In this document: piece by piece, positions 1 to 8,226 of the stretch
Layout of the letters: every line of letters starts with the position of its first letter
Numbering within the stretch: the first letter of the stretch is position 1
From: Hyphomicrobiales bacterium
Lineage (GTDB): Bacteria > Pseudomonadota > Alphaproteobacteria > Rhizobiales > Rhizobiaceae
DNA length: 64,000 nt
Assembly (NCBI GenBank): GCA_900469445.1
Contig: UBXM01000016.1
Span: 86,466-150,465, forward strand
Direction of reading: 5' to 3'
Program-made: the position numbers and the translations under genes
Notes under the pieces: generated by a model
Told to the model about the DNA's origin: nothing
Database searches by the model: none
Seen by the model: only the letters and a program-made list of their open reading frames with translations

Positions 1-54
1 AACGAGCCACTGACCAGCCGGTTCGAACTACCACACGAACTGACGGATTGATGA

Positions 55-129
55 GCGGGTGTAGCTCAGTGGTAGAGCACAACCTTGCCAAGGTTGGGGT
101 CGAGGGTTCGAATCCCTTCGCCCGCTCCA
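55..129 (+). tRNA. tRNA-Gly (anticodon GCC), CCA encoded
   Basis: A full cloverleaf is visible. The acceptor arm GCGGGTG pairs with CGCCCGC at 119-125. The D-arm carries AGCTCAGTGGTAGAGC, the anticodon stem-loop reads CAACCTTGCCAAGGTTG with anticodon GCC, and the T-loop contains GTTCGAATC. The discriminator T is at 126 and CCA is encoded at 127-129. It reads glycine GGC/GGU codons. No strong terminator follows; only an AT-rich hairpin (AAGTTTG/CAAACTT, 149-172) lies downstream. The 54 bases before it hold no recognisable gene. Confidence 0.96.
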
Positions 130-290
130 GTCCCTCCCAAGAGAAAACAAGTTTGAAATTATAAACAAACTTGCCTCGGGGGATAATACAACCCTCCGAT
201 TGCAGTGTTTCAACTGCCTTGCTTTTACCTGATTGTTTACGCACCGCCTCATGGAAGGCCGCAGCCCCTCCTTCGAAGAGAGGATCATAT

Positions 291-1979
291 TCAGCCTTCG
301 AAAAGGCTTAGAATTCCCTGCGGTACCGAATTCGCAATGGAAAGTGATTGAACGGCGAGAAGTCGCTGGGTCTGCAATGCGGCGAATCGGGACGATTCCT
401 CCTCCATGTCGGCATCTACAAGTCGTCCAACTCCGGACTCGATCGCATCACTCATATCGGCGGAAAAACGGATTTGCTTTTCGATCTGCTGTTGTACCGC
501 ACCTAGCGAGGCGCCACCTGAGATCGCCTCGCTAAGCATGTATTCGACGCCGTCGATATAGGTATCGAGCGGAATTGCAGAAGACGTGATATCGATATCT
601 TTAAAATCAAAAATTGGTGGGTTGCCGATGTTATCCCTCACGCCTGAAAACGTGAAGGTCGAGCGATAACCCTGCACAGGGTGAACAGCGGGATCAATGT
701 CGATGCCCACACCATATCCCGTATCAGTAATGATCAGCCCTTTTCCCGATAACTTGTTGCTGAGGATGGCAGCCATATCTGCGGCGGAATCGACGACGCC
801 GTCGGTCGTTCCCAAAGCCGCATCCACATCATCACGGGTAACGGTAAAACTTTCAGCCGGATCGTTGGTAATGGACAGCTCGAAAGAAAACGTCACGCTC
901 GGGTGAAGCTTGAATGAATCGCCGAATATCATCCGCGTGGAGGCATACTCGTTATTGTTTACTTCGAATGGACCAGCCTCAAGTCCGAAGGCGTTTCCGC
1001 CGCTCAAGGTAGAGGTCAGGTTGGAAATAGAGACGCTTGATCCCAACTCGCCGGTTGTTTCGCGAGATATGAAACCATAACCGACCGAACCTCCGCCCGG
1101 CTCGTCATATCCATTTGTCGCCGGCACACCGGCCTGCTGGAGTGCATAGGCAAGCACGTTGCTCCATCTGACATGGCTCGGGACAAGCCCGTCGTTACGG
1201 CCCGTAACTTGATTGACCAACGCCTGATCGATCTCGATATGGTAGCTCTGGCCGGGAGAATAGACACTTGCATCAACCGTTATGTCGAACGCAACCTTGT
1301 CGGAAGCAGAGAACGATGCAGGCCCGGTGAAGCTGTAACGATCGCGGCCGAAAAATGCGTACGTATCCGGTGGATTGCTCCGCAGCCCTCCTATGTCTCC
1401 AATGGCCCGGTCGTCCCTCTGTAGAATACCTCCGCCTGTACTGTTTATCAGCGATACTTCCGACAGATCCACATCGGCTTGATTGACGGACACGCTGCCC
1501 GAGCCATCCCGGATGAAGGACGATACGACGGAGTCCTTGTTGAGGGCGGAATCATACATATCGGCGACATCTGTATTCAACCAGTTGGTACCGCTGAAAC
1601 TCGCGCTGCCAGCTATGCCCAGTGCCTGATCCTTCAACGCGTTCAACTCGCCCTGGATCTTGCCCAGATCCACGCTGGTCTCTTTCGCTCCAACGAGCTT
1701 GGCCTTGGCTTCGCTGAGCACATCGATAACCGATTCCAGTCCGTTATAGGCGACGTCGACTTTTGCTGCGCCAATGCCAAGCGCATCGTGGGCAGCGGAA
1801 ATCGCCTTATTGTCGGAACGCATTGTCGTTGCAATCGACCAATACGCGACATTATCAGAAGCTTCTTGGACTCTGAGACCTGACGAAACACGCCCTTCGC
1901 TGGTCTGCAGCCCCGCATTTATTGAGCGCAGGGCATTGAGTGCTGCAGAGGCAGACGCATTCGTCAAAATGGATGTCAT
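291..1979 (-). CDS. Flagellin-family protein with expanded central region
   Basis: The N-terminus (about residues 1-135, with SSGLRV, AYWSIATTMRSDN and GSASFSGTNWL) and the C-terminus (about 480-562, with GVGRLVDADMEEES and LSIANS near the end) match the D0/D1 helices of rhizobial flagellins, which polymerise into the filament. At 562 aa it is well over 100 residues longer than the roughly 320-430 aa usual in the family. The extra length is a Ser/Thr/Asp-rich, probably beta-rich centre. No chaperone, FlaF/FlbT or other flagellar gene is nearby. Sampled 60-base lines are 43-53% G+C against about 60% or more in neighbours, so transfer or relaxed selection is possible. The ATG at 1979 has no clear ribosome binding site. 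Family is certain; whether it assembles is not known. Confidence 0.9.
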   Translation of the reverse strand: MTSILTNASASAALNALRSINAGLQTSEGRVSSGLRVQEASDNVAYWSIATTMRSDNKAISAAHDALGIGAAKVDVAYNGLESVIDVLSEAKAKLVGAKETSVDLGKIQGELNALKDQALGIAGSASFSGTNWLNTDVADMYDSALNKDSVVSSFIRDGSGSVSVNQADVDLSEVSLINSTGGGILQRDDRAIGDIGGLRSNPPDTYAFFGRDRYSFTGPASFSASDKVAFDITVDASVYSPGQSYHIEIDQALVNQVTGRNDGLVPSHVRWSNVLAYALQQAGVPATNGYDEPGGGSVGYGFISRETTGELGSSVSISNLTSTLSGGNAFGLEAGPFEVNNNEYASTRMIFGDSFKLHPSVTFSFELSITNDPAESFTVTRDDVDAALGTTDGVVDSAADMAAILSNKLSGKGLIITDTGYGVGIDIDPAVHPVQGYRSTFTFSGVRDNIGNPPIFDFKDIDITSSAIPLDTYIDGVEYMLSEAISGGASLGAVQQQIEKQIRFSADMSDAIESGVGRLVDADMEEESSRFAALQTQRLLAVQSLSIANSVPQGILSLFEG

Positions 1980-2277
1980 TTAAATGACCCAAGCAAAAAA
2001 TGATGATTATGAAAGGATTTAGGATCGACACGTCATGCGTCTTAGCAAACTGGAAACTACACAAATCATGATTAACGAAACCTTATTCCTCCTTGGGATT
2101 TCGCAATCAATTTTTATGGCATCATCGGCAAAGTCGGCATGGTCCTCGATCGAAGGCACCTTCCGCCTAGGGCTGCGGCAAGTGCCTGGGAAAGGCCTGA
2201 TTTTCCGGACCTACAATCGCTCGCTGCAGTGCTAACCTTCGCGTAGCACAGGACCAATTGCAGCATTACTTCGGTTT
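1980..2277. other. Intergenic region between flagellin and aldose epimerase
   Basis: These 298 bases separate two minus-strand genes. They must hold the flagellin promoter, but I see no convincing sigma-70 or sigma-28 box and no coding frame. The region is AT-richer than its surroundings near 1985-2100. Confidence 0.5.
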
Positions 2278-3300
2278 TCAGCTCTTCGAAAACACGTAAT
2301 CCGTTTCCTGTCGCAACACCTCGCCCGGACGCAAAACCGCATTCGGGAAATTCGCGTGGTTGACCGCATCCGGCCAGACCTGCGTTTCCAGGCACAGGCC
2401 GGCATAGTTTCCATATTTGCGGCCATCGAAACCCGGCACCGGTACGTTGACCATCACGCCGGCATAAAACTGCACGCCTGGCTCCGTCGTCCTGACCTCC
2501 ATCGAGACACCCGAATAAAGGCTGCGCACCAGCGCCACGGAGCGCTTGGCCACGCGTTCGTTCGAGAGGCAATAATTATGATCGAACGGCACCTGACGGC
2601 CGTCCTCAAGCGTGCGCTGCACCGGTCCCATCTCACGAAGATCGAAAGGTGAACCGGTCAGGTCGTTGAGCCTGCCTGTCGGAACCAGCTTCGCATCGAC
2701 ATCCGTCAGGCGATCGGCGGCAATCATGATCTCGTGGCCAAAGATGTCTTCGCGGCCATCGAGATTGAAATAGGAATGCTGGCAGATATTGGCAGTCGTT
2801 GGCTGATCGGAAACTGTCTCGTAGACGACCGAAAACACGCCATCAGCCTTCAGCTGGTAGATCGCAGTCACGGTGCAGTTGCCGGGATAACCCGCGCGCC
2901 CGTCGGGATCGGTAATCGTCAGCACCACCTTGTCGGCCTGATGCTCGACAATCGTCCAGTTGCGCTTTCCCATACCGTCCGAGCCGCCATGCAGATGCGT
3001 GACGCCGCGCTCGTTGAGTTCGAGCTGGTAATCGCGGCCGTCGATCGAGAATTTTCCCTCGCCGATTCGGTTGGCGCAGCGGCCGGGCGTGGCGCCGAAA
3101 TAGGGAGAATGGGCTGGATAGGAGGCAAACTCGTCGAAGCCTAGCACCAGCGGCGCATCATGCCCTTCAAGCCGCAGATCCTGCACGGCAGCGCCCCAGG
3201 TCATGACATTGGCGGTAAGCCCGCCACCGCGGATCTGCACACGATAAACGGGCTCGCCGTCCTGCGTGGTGCCGAAAACCTCGAATTCCTGTCCTGCCAT
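2278..3300 (-). CDS. galM: Aldose 1-epimerase (mutarotase)
   Basis: This 340-aa protein has the GalM fold signatures: GATPGRCANRIGEGKF near residues 70-85, THLHGG with the first active-site His near 100, NICQHSYFNLDG with the catalytic His near 175, DHNYCLSN near 240, and a terminal CLETQVWPDA carrying the catalytic Glu near 300. Family members interconvert alpha and beta anomers of aldohexoses in the cytoplasm. The start is supported by GGAGGAAG a few bases upstream. It lies 115 bp downstream of metA on the same strand; a GC-rich hairpin at 3373-3394 sits between them, so co-transcription is uncertain. The sugar preference cannot be read from sequence. Confidence 0.88.
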   Translation of the reverse strand: MAGQEFEVFGTTQDGEPVYRVQIRGGGLTANVMTWGAAVQDLRLEGHDAPLVLGFDEFASYPAHSPYFGATPGRCANRIGEGKFSIDGRDYQLELNERGVTHLHGGSDGMGKRNWTIVEHQADKVVLTITDPDGRAGYPGNCTVTAIYQLKADGVFSVVYETVSDQPTTANICQHSYFNLDGREDIFGHEIMIAADRLTDVDAKLVPTGRLNDLTGSPFDLREMGPVQRTLEDGRQVPFDHNYCLSNERVAKRSVALVRSLYSGVSMEVRTTEPGVQFYAGVMVNVPVPGFDGRKYGNYAGLCLETQVWPDAVNHANFPNAVLRPGEVLRQETDYVFSKS

Positions 3301-3415
3301 GAGCTTCCTCCGCCATTTATCGGCGGCAAACTGCGCGATTTGGCGAGGCCCTGCAATGGGAAACGGCGACGCGCGGCGTCTTTTCCCGACGCCGCCCCGG
3401 AAGCCACATCAGCGC

Positions 3416-4336
3416 TTATTCGGTGCCGATCTTGTCCATATCGTAGTGGGTCGTCTGATACATCTCGTTGATCCAGTTTCCGAACAGAAGATGCGCATGG
3501 CTTCGCCAGCGGTTCTGCGGCGTCAGCGTGTCGTCGTTATGCGGAAAATAGTCATGCGGCATCTTGATAGGGATACCGGCATTCACGTCGCGGAAATATT
3601 CGTCCGCCAGCGAGGTGGAATCGTATTCGACATGGTTGAACATGTAGAGCCGGTTGCCGGCTTTTTCATGCACAAGGCAAAGGCCCATCTCGTCGGATTC
3701 CATCAGGATTTCGAGCTTCGGCTGTTTCTCGACATCCTCGCGGCGCACCTCCGTCCAGCGCGATACCGGTACCTGGAAATCGTCGGAAAAACCGTTGAGA
3801 TAGACGGAAGCAGGCGACAGGTTGCGGTGGCGGTAGACGCCGAAAGCCTTTTCGGTGAGCGCGTGTTTCGGCACGCCGTGAAAATGGTAGATTGCCGCCA
3901 TGGCGCCCCAGCAGACATTCATCGTCGAATGCACATTGGTTTCCGTCCAGTCGAAGATCTGGCGCATCTCGTCCCAATAGCTCACATCCTCGTAATCCAT
4001 CGTCTCCACCGGCGCGCCGGTGATGATGAAACCGTCGAACTTGCGGTGCTTCACCTCTTCCCATGTGTGATAGAAGGAAAGCAGATGTTCCTCGGACGTG
4101 TTTTTTGCCTTGTGCGTCCCGAGCCGGATCAGCGAAAATTCGACCTGCAGCGGCGAGGCGCCGACAAGGCGCGCCATCTGCACCTCGGTCTTGATCTTGT
4201 TCGGCATGAGGTTGAGAAGCCCGATCTGCAGCGGACGGATGTCCTGGCGCACGGCGACCGTTTCGGTCATCACGCGCACGCCCTCGGAAACCAGTGTCGT
4301 GAACGCAGGAAGCGTATCGGGAATCTTGATCGGCAT
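3416..4336 (-). CDS. metA: Homoserine O-acyltransferase MetA (predicted acetyl-CoA type)
   Basis: This 306-aa enzyme activates homoserine in the first dedicated step of methionine synthesis. It shows [11 protein letters not shown] near 42, the catalytic Cys142 in NVCWGA and the His of MFNHVEYD near 235. Residue 111 is Glu, in GAPVE. In this family Glu at that position is known to favour acetyl-CoA and Gly to favour succinyl-CoA, so this is probably an acetyltransferase despite the usual succinyltransferase name. I chose the ATG at 4336 over an in-frame ATG ten codons upstream because MPIKIP is the normal family N-terminus and the length then fits. A SAM-II riboswitch lies upstream, giving feedback by S-adenosylmethionine. 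Confidence 0.95.
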   Translation of the reverse strand: MPIKIPDTLPAFTTLVSEGVRVMTETVAVRQDIRPLQIGLLNLMPNKIKTEVQMARLVGASPLQVEFSLIRLGTHKAKNTSEEHLLSFYHTWEEVKHRKFDGFIITGAPVETMDYEDVSYWDEMRQIFDWTETNVHSTMNVCWGAMAAIYHFHGVPKHALTEKAFGVYRHRNLSPASVYLNGFSDDFQVPVSRWTEVRREDVEKQPKLEILMESDEMGLCLVHEKAGNRLYMFNHVEYDSTSLADEYFRDVNAGIPIKMPHDYFPHNDDTLTPQNRWRSHAHLLFGNWINEMYQTTHYDMDKIGTE

Positions 4337-4414
4337 ATTGAGGCCCCACAAACAAAAAGCCGGCAACGAAAAATCGCAACCGGCCCGTGGGAAGTGAAGT
4401 CCACCTTCTCGCGG

Positions 4415-4468
4415 CCCTTTAGCGACTTTTTTAACGTGGCTGCAAGCCGGCCGGCCAAATCACCACGG
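4415..4468 (-). promoter_or_regulatory. SAM-II riboswitch (metA leader)
   Basis: Read on the minus strand, the leader holds CGTGGTGATTTGGCCGG, then GGCTTGCAGCCACG, then GTTAAA and GTCGCTAAAGGG. These are the conserved blocks of the SAM-II H-type pseudoknot: P1 pairs CGTGG with CCACG, and the TGATTT, TTGCA and GCTAAA elements are all present in order. SAM-II aptamers are known mainly from alphaproteobacteria, typically before met genes. The aptamer ends about 78 bases before the metA start, and SAM binding is expected to lower expression. Confidence 0.93.
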
Positions 4469-4600
4469 AATTTCGGTTTATCAGATAATCCTTGCTGGAG
4501 CCGCCGTCAATGGGAGCAAATTCCTCCGCCTGCTACCATGGCGCGACCGAAATAAGCTGGCGCCCTTCTTTCCCTTCCCCCACCCTTTGCGCTATGGGCA

Positions 4601-5257
4601 ATGCCCATGGCCAATTCGACCTTCACCATCCTGCTCGGCGGCAATCTTGCCGTCACCGATCGCGTCAGAAACGCGATCGCGGGAAGCCGTGTGATCGCCG
4701 CCGATAGCGGCATGCGCCATGCGGCCGAGCTTGGCGTGACGCCGGAGCTGTGGGCCGGCGATTTCGACTCTTCCGACGAAGAGCTGATCGCCCGCTTCCC
4801 TGACGTCGATCGCAAAACCTATCCGCCGGCCAAGAACGAAACCGATGGCGAGATTGCCACGGCAGAAGCGATCGAGCGCGGCGCAAAACGCCTGATCCTG
4901 GTCGGTGCTCTCGGCGGCGAGCGTTCCGACCACGCGTTGCAGCATTTCCTGCTCGCCATGGGTCTGGCTGAGCGCGGCTTCGACGTGCTTCTCGCCTCGG
5001 GTGATGAAGAGGCCATTCCCTTTTTGCCGGGCATGAAAACGATCGACCTTCCCAAGGGCGCGCTGTTTTCCGTTCTCGGCTTTTCTGACCTGTCAGGCCT
5101 CGACATTCTGGGCGCACGATATCCGCTCAAGGATTTTTCGCTGCCCTTCGGCTCTTCCCGCACCGTTTCGAATGTTGCGGAAGGGCCTGTCGAATTCCAT
5201 CTAAAGAGCGGCAAGGCGATGATCCTTGCCCGTCCCCACGATTTTTCCGGAGCATAA
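4601..5257 (+). CDS. thiN: Thiamine pyrophosphokinase
   Basis: This 218-aa enzyme transfers pyrophosphate from ATP to thiamine, giving thiamine diphosphate. Family motifs are present: AADSGMRHA near 33, WAGDFDSSDEE near 53, KNETDGE near 80 and the strong LVGALGGERSDHA near 105. The C-terminal beta domain carries FSLPFGSSRTVSN. Two ATGs (4601 and 4607) are possible and neither has a strong ribosome binding site. The ABC-F gene starts 9 bp after the stop, so the two probably form an operon. It complements the thiBPQ thiamine importer at 8.5-11.8 kb, since imported thiamine needs this step, but it has no TPP riboswitch of its own. Confidence 0.92.
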   Translation: MPMANSTFTILLGGNLAVTDRVRNAIAGSRVIAADSGMRHAAELGVTPELWAGDFDSSDEELIARFPDVDRKTYPPAKNETDGEIATAEAIERGAKRLILVGALGGERSDHALQHFLLAMGLAERGFDVLLASGDEEAIPFLPGMKTIDLPKGALFSVLGFSDLSGLDILGARYPLKDFSLPFGSSRTVSNVAEGPVEFHLKSGKAMILARPHDFSGA

Positions 5258-5266
5258 ACGGTCCTC

Positions 5267-7090
5267 ATGGCACCTCCCATTCTCAAGCTTGACGATATCT
5301 TCCTGAGCTTCGGCGGCGCGCCGCTTTTGAACGGCGCCGGCCTGCAGGTGGAACCGGGCGACCGCATCTGCCTCGTCGGCCGCAACGGCTCGGGCAAGTC
5401 GACGCTGATGAAGATCGCGGCAGGCATGGTCGAGGCGCAGTCGGGTGAGGTCTTCCGCCATCCGTCCGCGACGATCCGTTATCTCGAACAGGCCCCCGAT
5501 TTCGCCGGTTATTCGACGGTACAGGCCTATGCCGAAGCAGGCCTTGGCCCGGGCGACGATCCATACCGCGTCACCTATCTGCTCGAACATCTGGGCCTCA
5601 CCGGCGAGGAAGATCCGAACCGGCTTTCCGGCGGTGAAGCCCGCCGCGCAGCGCTTGCCCGCGTCATGGCGCCGGAACCGGATATCCTTCTGCTCGATGA
5701 GCCGACCAACCATCTCGACCTGCCGACCATCGAATGGCTGGAAGACGAATTGCGCAAGACGCGCAGCGCGCTGGTGGTCATCAGCCACGACCGTCGTTTC
5801 CTTGAAAAGGTTTCCAATGCAACTGTCTGGATCGATCGCGGCACCGCCCGCCGTCTTTCCCGCGGTTTCGGCCATTTCGAAGCTTGGCGGGACCAGGTTC
5901 TCGAAGAGGAAGAGATCGAACAGCACAAGCTCGGCAAGGCGATCGAGCGCGAAGAGCACTGGATGCGCTACGGCGTTACCGCAAGGCGCAAGCGCAACAT
6001 GCGCCGCGTCGGCGAGCTGCAGGCGATGCGCGCCGCCTATCGCGGCCATAATGGACCGCAGGGCTCCGTCCAGGCCTCGGTTGCCGAAGGCAAGGAAAGC
6101 GGCAAGCTCGTCATCGAAGCCGAAAACATCACCAAGACCTATGACAAGCCGATCGTTGCACCCTTCTCCATCCGCGTCCATCGTGGCGACCGTATTGGCC
6201 TTGTCGGTCCGAACGGCGCGGGCAAGACGACGCTCCTGAAAATGCTGACAGGCCAGTTGAAGCCGGATAGCGGCTGGATCAAGCTCGGCACCAATCTGGA
6301 AATCGCCACTCTCGACCAGAAGCGCGAGGACCTTGATCCCGAAGATACGCTGTCCCATTATCTGACCGACGGTCGCGGCGAAACGCTGCTCGTCAACGGC
6401 GAACAGCGCCATGTTGCCGGCTATATGAAGGATTTTCTGTTCCAGCCCGAGCAGATCCGCACCCCGATCAAGAACCTGTCGGGTGGCGAACGCGCCCGCC
6501 TGATGCTCGCCCGCATGCTGGCCAGACCGTCAAACCTTCTGATATTAGACGAGCCGACCAACGACCTCGACATCGAGACGCTCGATCTCCTGCAGGAGAT
6601 CGTCGCCGGTTACAACGGCACCGTCATCCTCGTCAGCCACGATCGCGACTTCCTCGATCGCACCGTGACCTCGACCATCGCCCCCGCCACCCCGGATGCG
6701 CCCGATGGCCGCTGGATCGAATATGCGGGCGGCTATACGGATATGCTGGCGCAGCGCAGGGGCGCCCAGGAAGAGCGCAAGAAGGCAGAAAAAGCCGCCG
6801 AAAAGTCGAAGCCGGAAAACGCATCATCTTCCTCCGATGCGCCCAAGGCCAAGGGAAAGCTCTCCTACAAGCAGAAATTCGCGCTGGAGAATATTCCAAA
6901 GGAAATGGAAAAGGCGGAAGCCGAAATCGCGCTCTGCGAGAAGAAGATGGCCGATCCCAATCTTTTCACCAAGGACCCGGCAAGCTTCAACAAGCTGGCT
7001 GCGGAAATGGAAAAGCTGCGCGAAAAGCTGACGAGCATGGAAGAGGAATGGCTCGAGCTCGAGATGCTGCGCGAGGAAATCGAAGGCTGA
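5267..7090 (+). CDS. uup: ABC-F family ATPase (Uup-like)
   Basis: This 607-aa soluble protein has two ABC ATPase domains and no membrane segments. Domain 1 has Walker A GRNGSGKST near 44, signature LSGGEARR and Walker B LLLDEPTNHLD. Domain 2 has GPNGAGKTT near 318, LSGGERARL and LILDEPTNDLD. A Lys/Glu-rich C-terminal segment (about 510-607) is predicted coiled coil, as in Uup. ABC-F proteins work on ribosomes or, for Uup, on branched DNA and ribosomes; they are not transporters. It follows thiN by 9 bp and is followed by an AT-rich palindrome rather than a clear terminator. Confidence 0.93.
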   Translation: MAPPILKLDDIFLSFGGAPLLNGAGLQVEPGDRICLVGRNGSGKSTLMKIAAGMVEAQSGEVFRHPSATIRYLEQAPDFAGYSTVQAYAEAGLGPGDDPYRVTYLLEHLGLTGEEDPNRLSGGEARRAALARVMAPEPDILLLDEPTNHLDLPTIEWLEDELRKTRSALVVISHDRRFLEKVSNATVWIDRGTARRLSRGFGHFEAWRDQVLEEEEIEQHKLGKAIEREEHWMRYGVTARRKRNMRRVGELQAMRAAYRGHNGPQGSVQASVAEGKESGKLVIEAENITKTYDKPIVAPFSIRVHRGDRIGLVGPNGAGKTTLLKMLTGQLKPDSGWIKLGTNLEIATLDQKREDLDPEDTLSHYLTDGRGETLLVNGEQRHVAGYMKDFLFQPEQIRTPIKNLSGGERARLMLARMLARPSNLLILDEPTNDLDIETLDLLQEIVAGYNGTVILVSHDRDFLDRTVTSTIAPATPDAPDGRWIEYAGGYTDMLAQRRGAQEERKKAEKAAEKSKPENASSSSDAPKAKGKLSYKQKFALENIPKEMEKAEAEIALCEKKMADPNLFTKDPASFNKLAAEMEKLREKLTSMEEEWLELEMLREEIEG

Positions 7091-7112
7091 GCCCTTCATT
7101 CTCAGCCTCAAA

Positions 7113-7148
7113 AATTAAATATTTGTTAGCCTTAACAAATACTTAATT
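7113..7148. repeat. AT-rich near-perfect palindrome with CtrA-type half-sites
   Basis: The left arm AATTAAATATTTGTTA and the right arm TTAACAAATACTTAATT are reverse complements except for one internal pair, around a GCC centre. The right arm holds TTAA-N7-TTAA (7132-7146), the spacing of CtrA boxes in alphaproteobacteria. It is not a typical terminator, because the stem is AT-rich and no T-tract follows. It sits 23 bases before the EcfG -35 box at 7171 and could be an operator. Confidence 0.6.
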
Positions 7149-7170
7149 GCATAAAACATTGTCTCGCCGC

Positions 7171-7196
7171 GGAACAATCCCGGTGTTCGTCGCGTT
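7171..7196 (+). promoter_or_regulatory. EcfG/RpoE2-type promoter before the response regulator
   Basis: GGAAC at 7171-7175 and CGTT at 7193-7196 are separated by 17 bases. This matches the alphaproteobacterial general-stress sigma factor consensus GGAAC-N16/17-CGTT. Transcription would begin near 7203, giving a leader of about 58 bases before the ATG at 7261. Confidence 0.78.
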
Positions 7197-7260
7197 TGGT
7201 GACTGTTCGATTGCTAAAATACGCAACCGGCGAAACCGAGATGAACTCTGGAGGCGTCCA

Positions 7261-7719
7261 ATGCTGACAAATGTATCGCGTCGTCGGCTGGCCAGTGAGG
7301 CAATGAATCAGCGTGTATTGATTATCGAGGACGAGTTTCTGATCGCCCTCGACGTGGCCGACACGATCGAGAGCATGGGCTTGAAGGTGGTGGGCCTGGC
7401 GAACGGTCGCAAGCACGCCCTTTCGCTTGCCGCCCATGCAGATATCGCGCTCGTCGATGTCAATCTCGCCGATGGCAGAACCGGACCGGACATCGGTCGC
7501 GAGCTTGCCGAGGAATACGGCCTGACGGTGGTGTTCATGACCGCAAACCCGGACGACATCGGCGACGGCGTCGATGGCACGCTTGGCGTTTTGACCAAAC
7601 CGGTCATGCCTGACGTCGTGGAGCAGACAGTCGATTACGCGATCGCCAACCGCCTCGGCGGCATGGCCATCGTTCCCCGCGAACTGAAGGTTTTCCGCGG
7701 CAATGGTCAATTGAACTGA
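7261..7719 (+). CDS. Receiver-only response regulator
   Basis: This 152-aa protein is a single CheY-like receiver domain with a short N-terminal extension and no output domain. The acidic pair lies in LIIEDEFL near residue 25, the phosphoacceptor Asp in IALVDVNLADG near 65, and the switch Lys in LTKPVMP near 115. The start at 7261 is supported by GGAGG eight bases upstream; the frame is open further upstream but would cross the promoter. Receiver-only proteins of this type often tune alphaproteobacterial stress phosphorelays as phosphate sinks or intermediates, and the EcfG promoter fits that. No kinase is adjacent, so the partner is unknown. Confidence 0.9.
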   Translation: MLTNVSRRRLASEAMNQRVLIIEDEFLIALDVADTIESMGLKVVGLANGRKHALSLAAHADIALVDVNLADGRTGPDIGRELAEEYGLTVVFMTANPDDIGDGVDGTLGVLTKPVMPDVVEQTVDYAIANRLGGMAIVPRELKVFRGNGQLN

Positions 7720-7816
7720 AATCCGTCATGGACTTGTCGGATCCGTACCGCATCTTTCGTCCTTGGAGGAAAGGCGCCAATTCCATGGCGCCCTTCAACG
7801 AAGGAGGAATATCGAC

Positions 7817-8212
7817 ATGCGGATGATTTTCGTGAACCTGCCGGTAGCGGATTTTCAGGCCTCGACGGCGTTCTACACGGCGCTGGGCTTCAAGAAGAAC
7901 CCCGATTTTTCCGATGATACCGCAAGCTGCATGGTCGTCAGCGAGCAGATCTACGTGATGCTGCTCACCCATGACAAATTCCGCATGTTCATCAATGGCG
8001 ATATCTCCGATGCGAAGGCGACGAAGGAAGTGCTGAACTGCCTTTCCGCATCGAGCCGTGACGAGGTGGACGGCTTCAAGGAAAAGGCCCTTGCCGCCGG
8101 TGGCGCCGAATGGAAACCCAATATGGAAATGGGCCCGATGTACGGCTGCAGCTTCCAGGATCCGGACAATCATGTCTGGGAAATCATGTATATGGACATG
8201 TCGGTCGGCTGA
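7817..8212 (+). CDS. VOC (glyoxalase/bleomycin-resistance-like) protein
   Basis: This 131-aa protein has the paired beta-alpha-beta-beta-beta modules of the vicinal oxygen chelate fold: FVNLPVADFQASTAFYTALGF at the N-terminus and SFQDPDNHVWEIMYMD at the C-terminus, the latter with the usual metal-ligand Glu. The start MRMIFVN is set by AAGGAGGA at 7801-7808. A stem-loop (GGCGCCA/TGGCGCC, 7774-7793) separates it from the response regulator. VOC proteins include glyoxalases, dioxygenases and antibiotic-binding proteins; this subgroup resembles lactoylglutathione-lyase-like proteins of unknown substrate. Confidence 0.86.
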   Translation: MRMIFVNLPVADFQASTAFYTALGFKKNPDFSDDTASCMVVSEQIYVMLLTHDKFRMFINGDISDAKATKEVLNCLSASSRDEVDGFKEKALAAGGAEWKPNMEMGPMYGCSFQDPDNHVWEIMYMDMSVG

Positions 8213-8226
8213 GGCAGCCAACAAAA

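Noticed and set aside
1..54. TTCGAAC-containing stretch that recalls a tRNA T-loop
   Set aside because: The flanking bases do not form a T-stem or an acceptor stem, so there is no second tRNA and no evident attachment-site duplicate.
3373..3394. Hairpin between metA and galM as a terminator
   Set aside because: The stem is strong but there is no U-tract on either strand, so I noted it only under galM.
3266..4555. Plus-strand frame of 429 codons opposite metA and the SAM-II riboswitch
   Set aside because: It would run through a conserved riboswitch and the metA coding sequence; no motif supports it.
5201..6412. Minus-strand frame of 403 codons opposite the ABC-F gene
   Set aside because: Antisense of conserved Walker motifs; no independent support.
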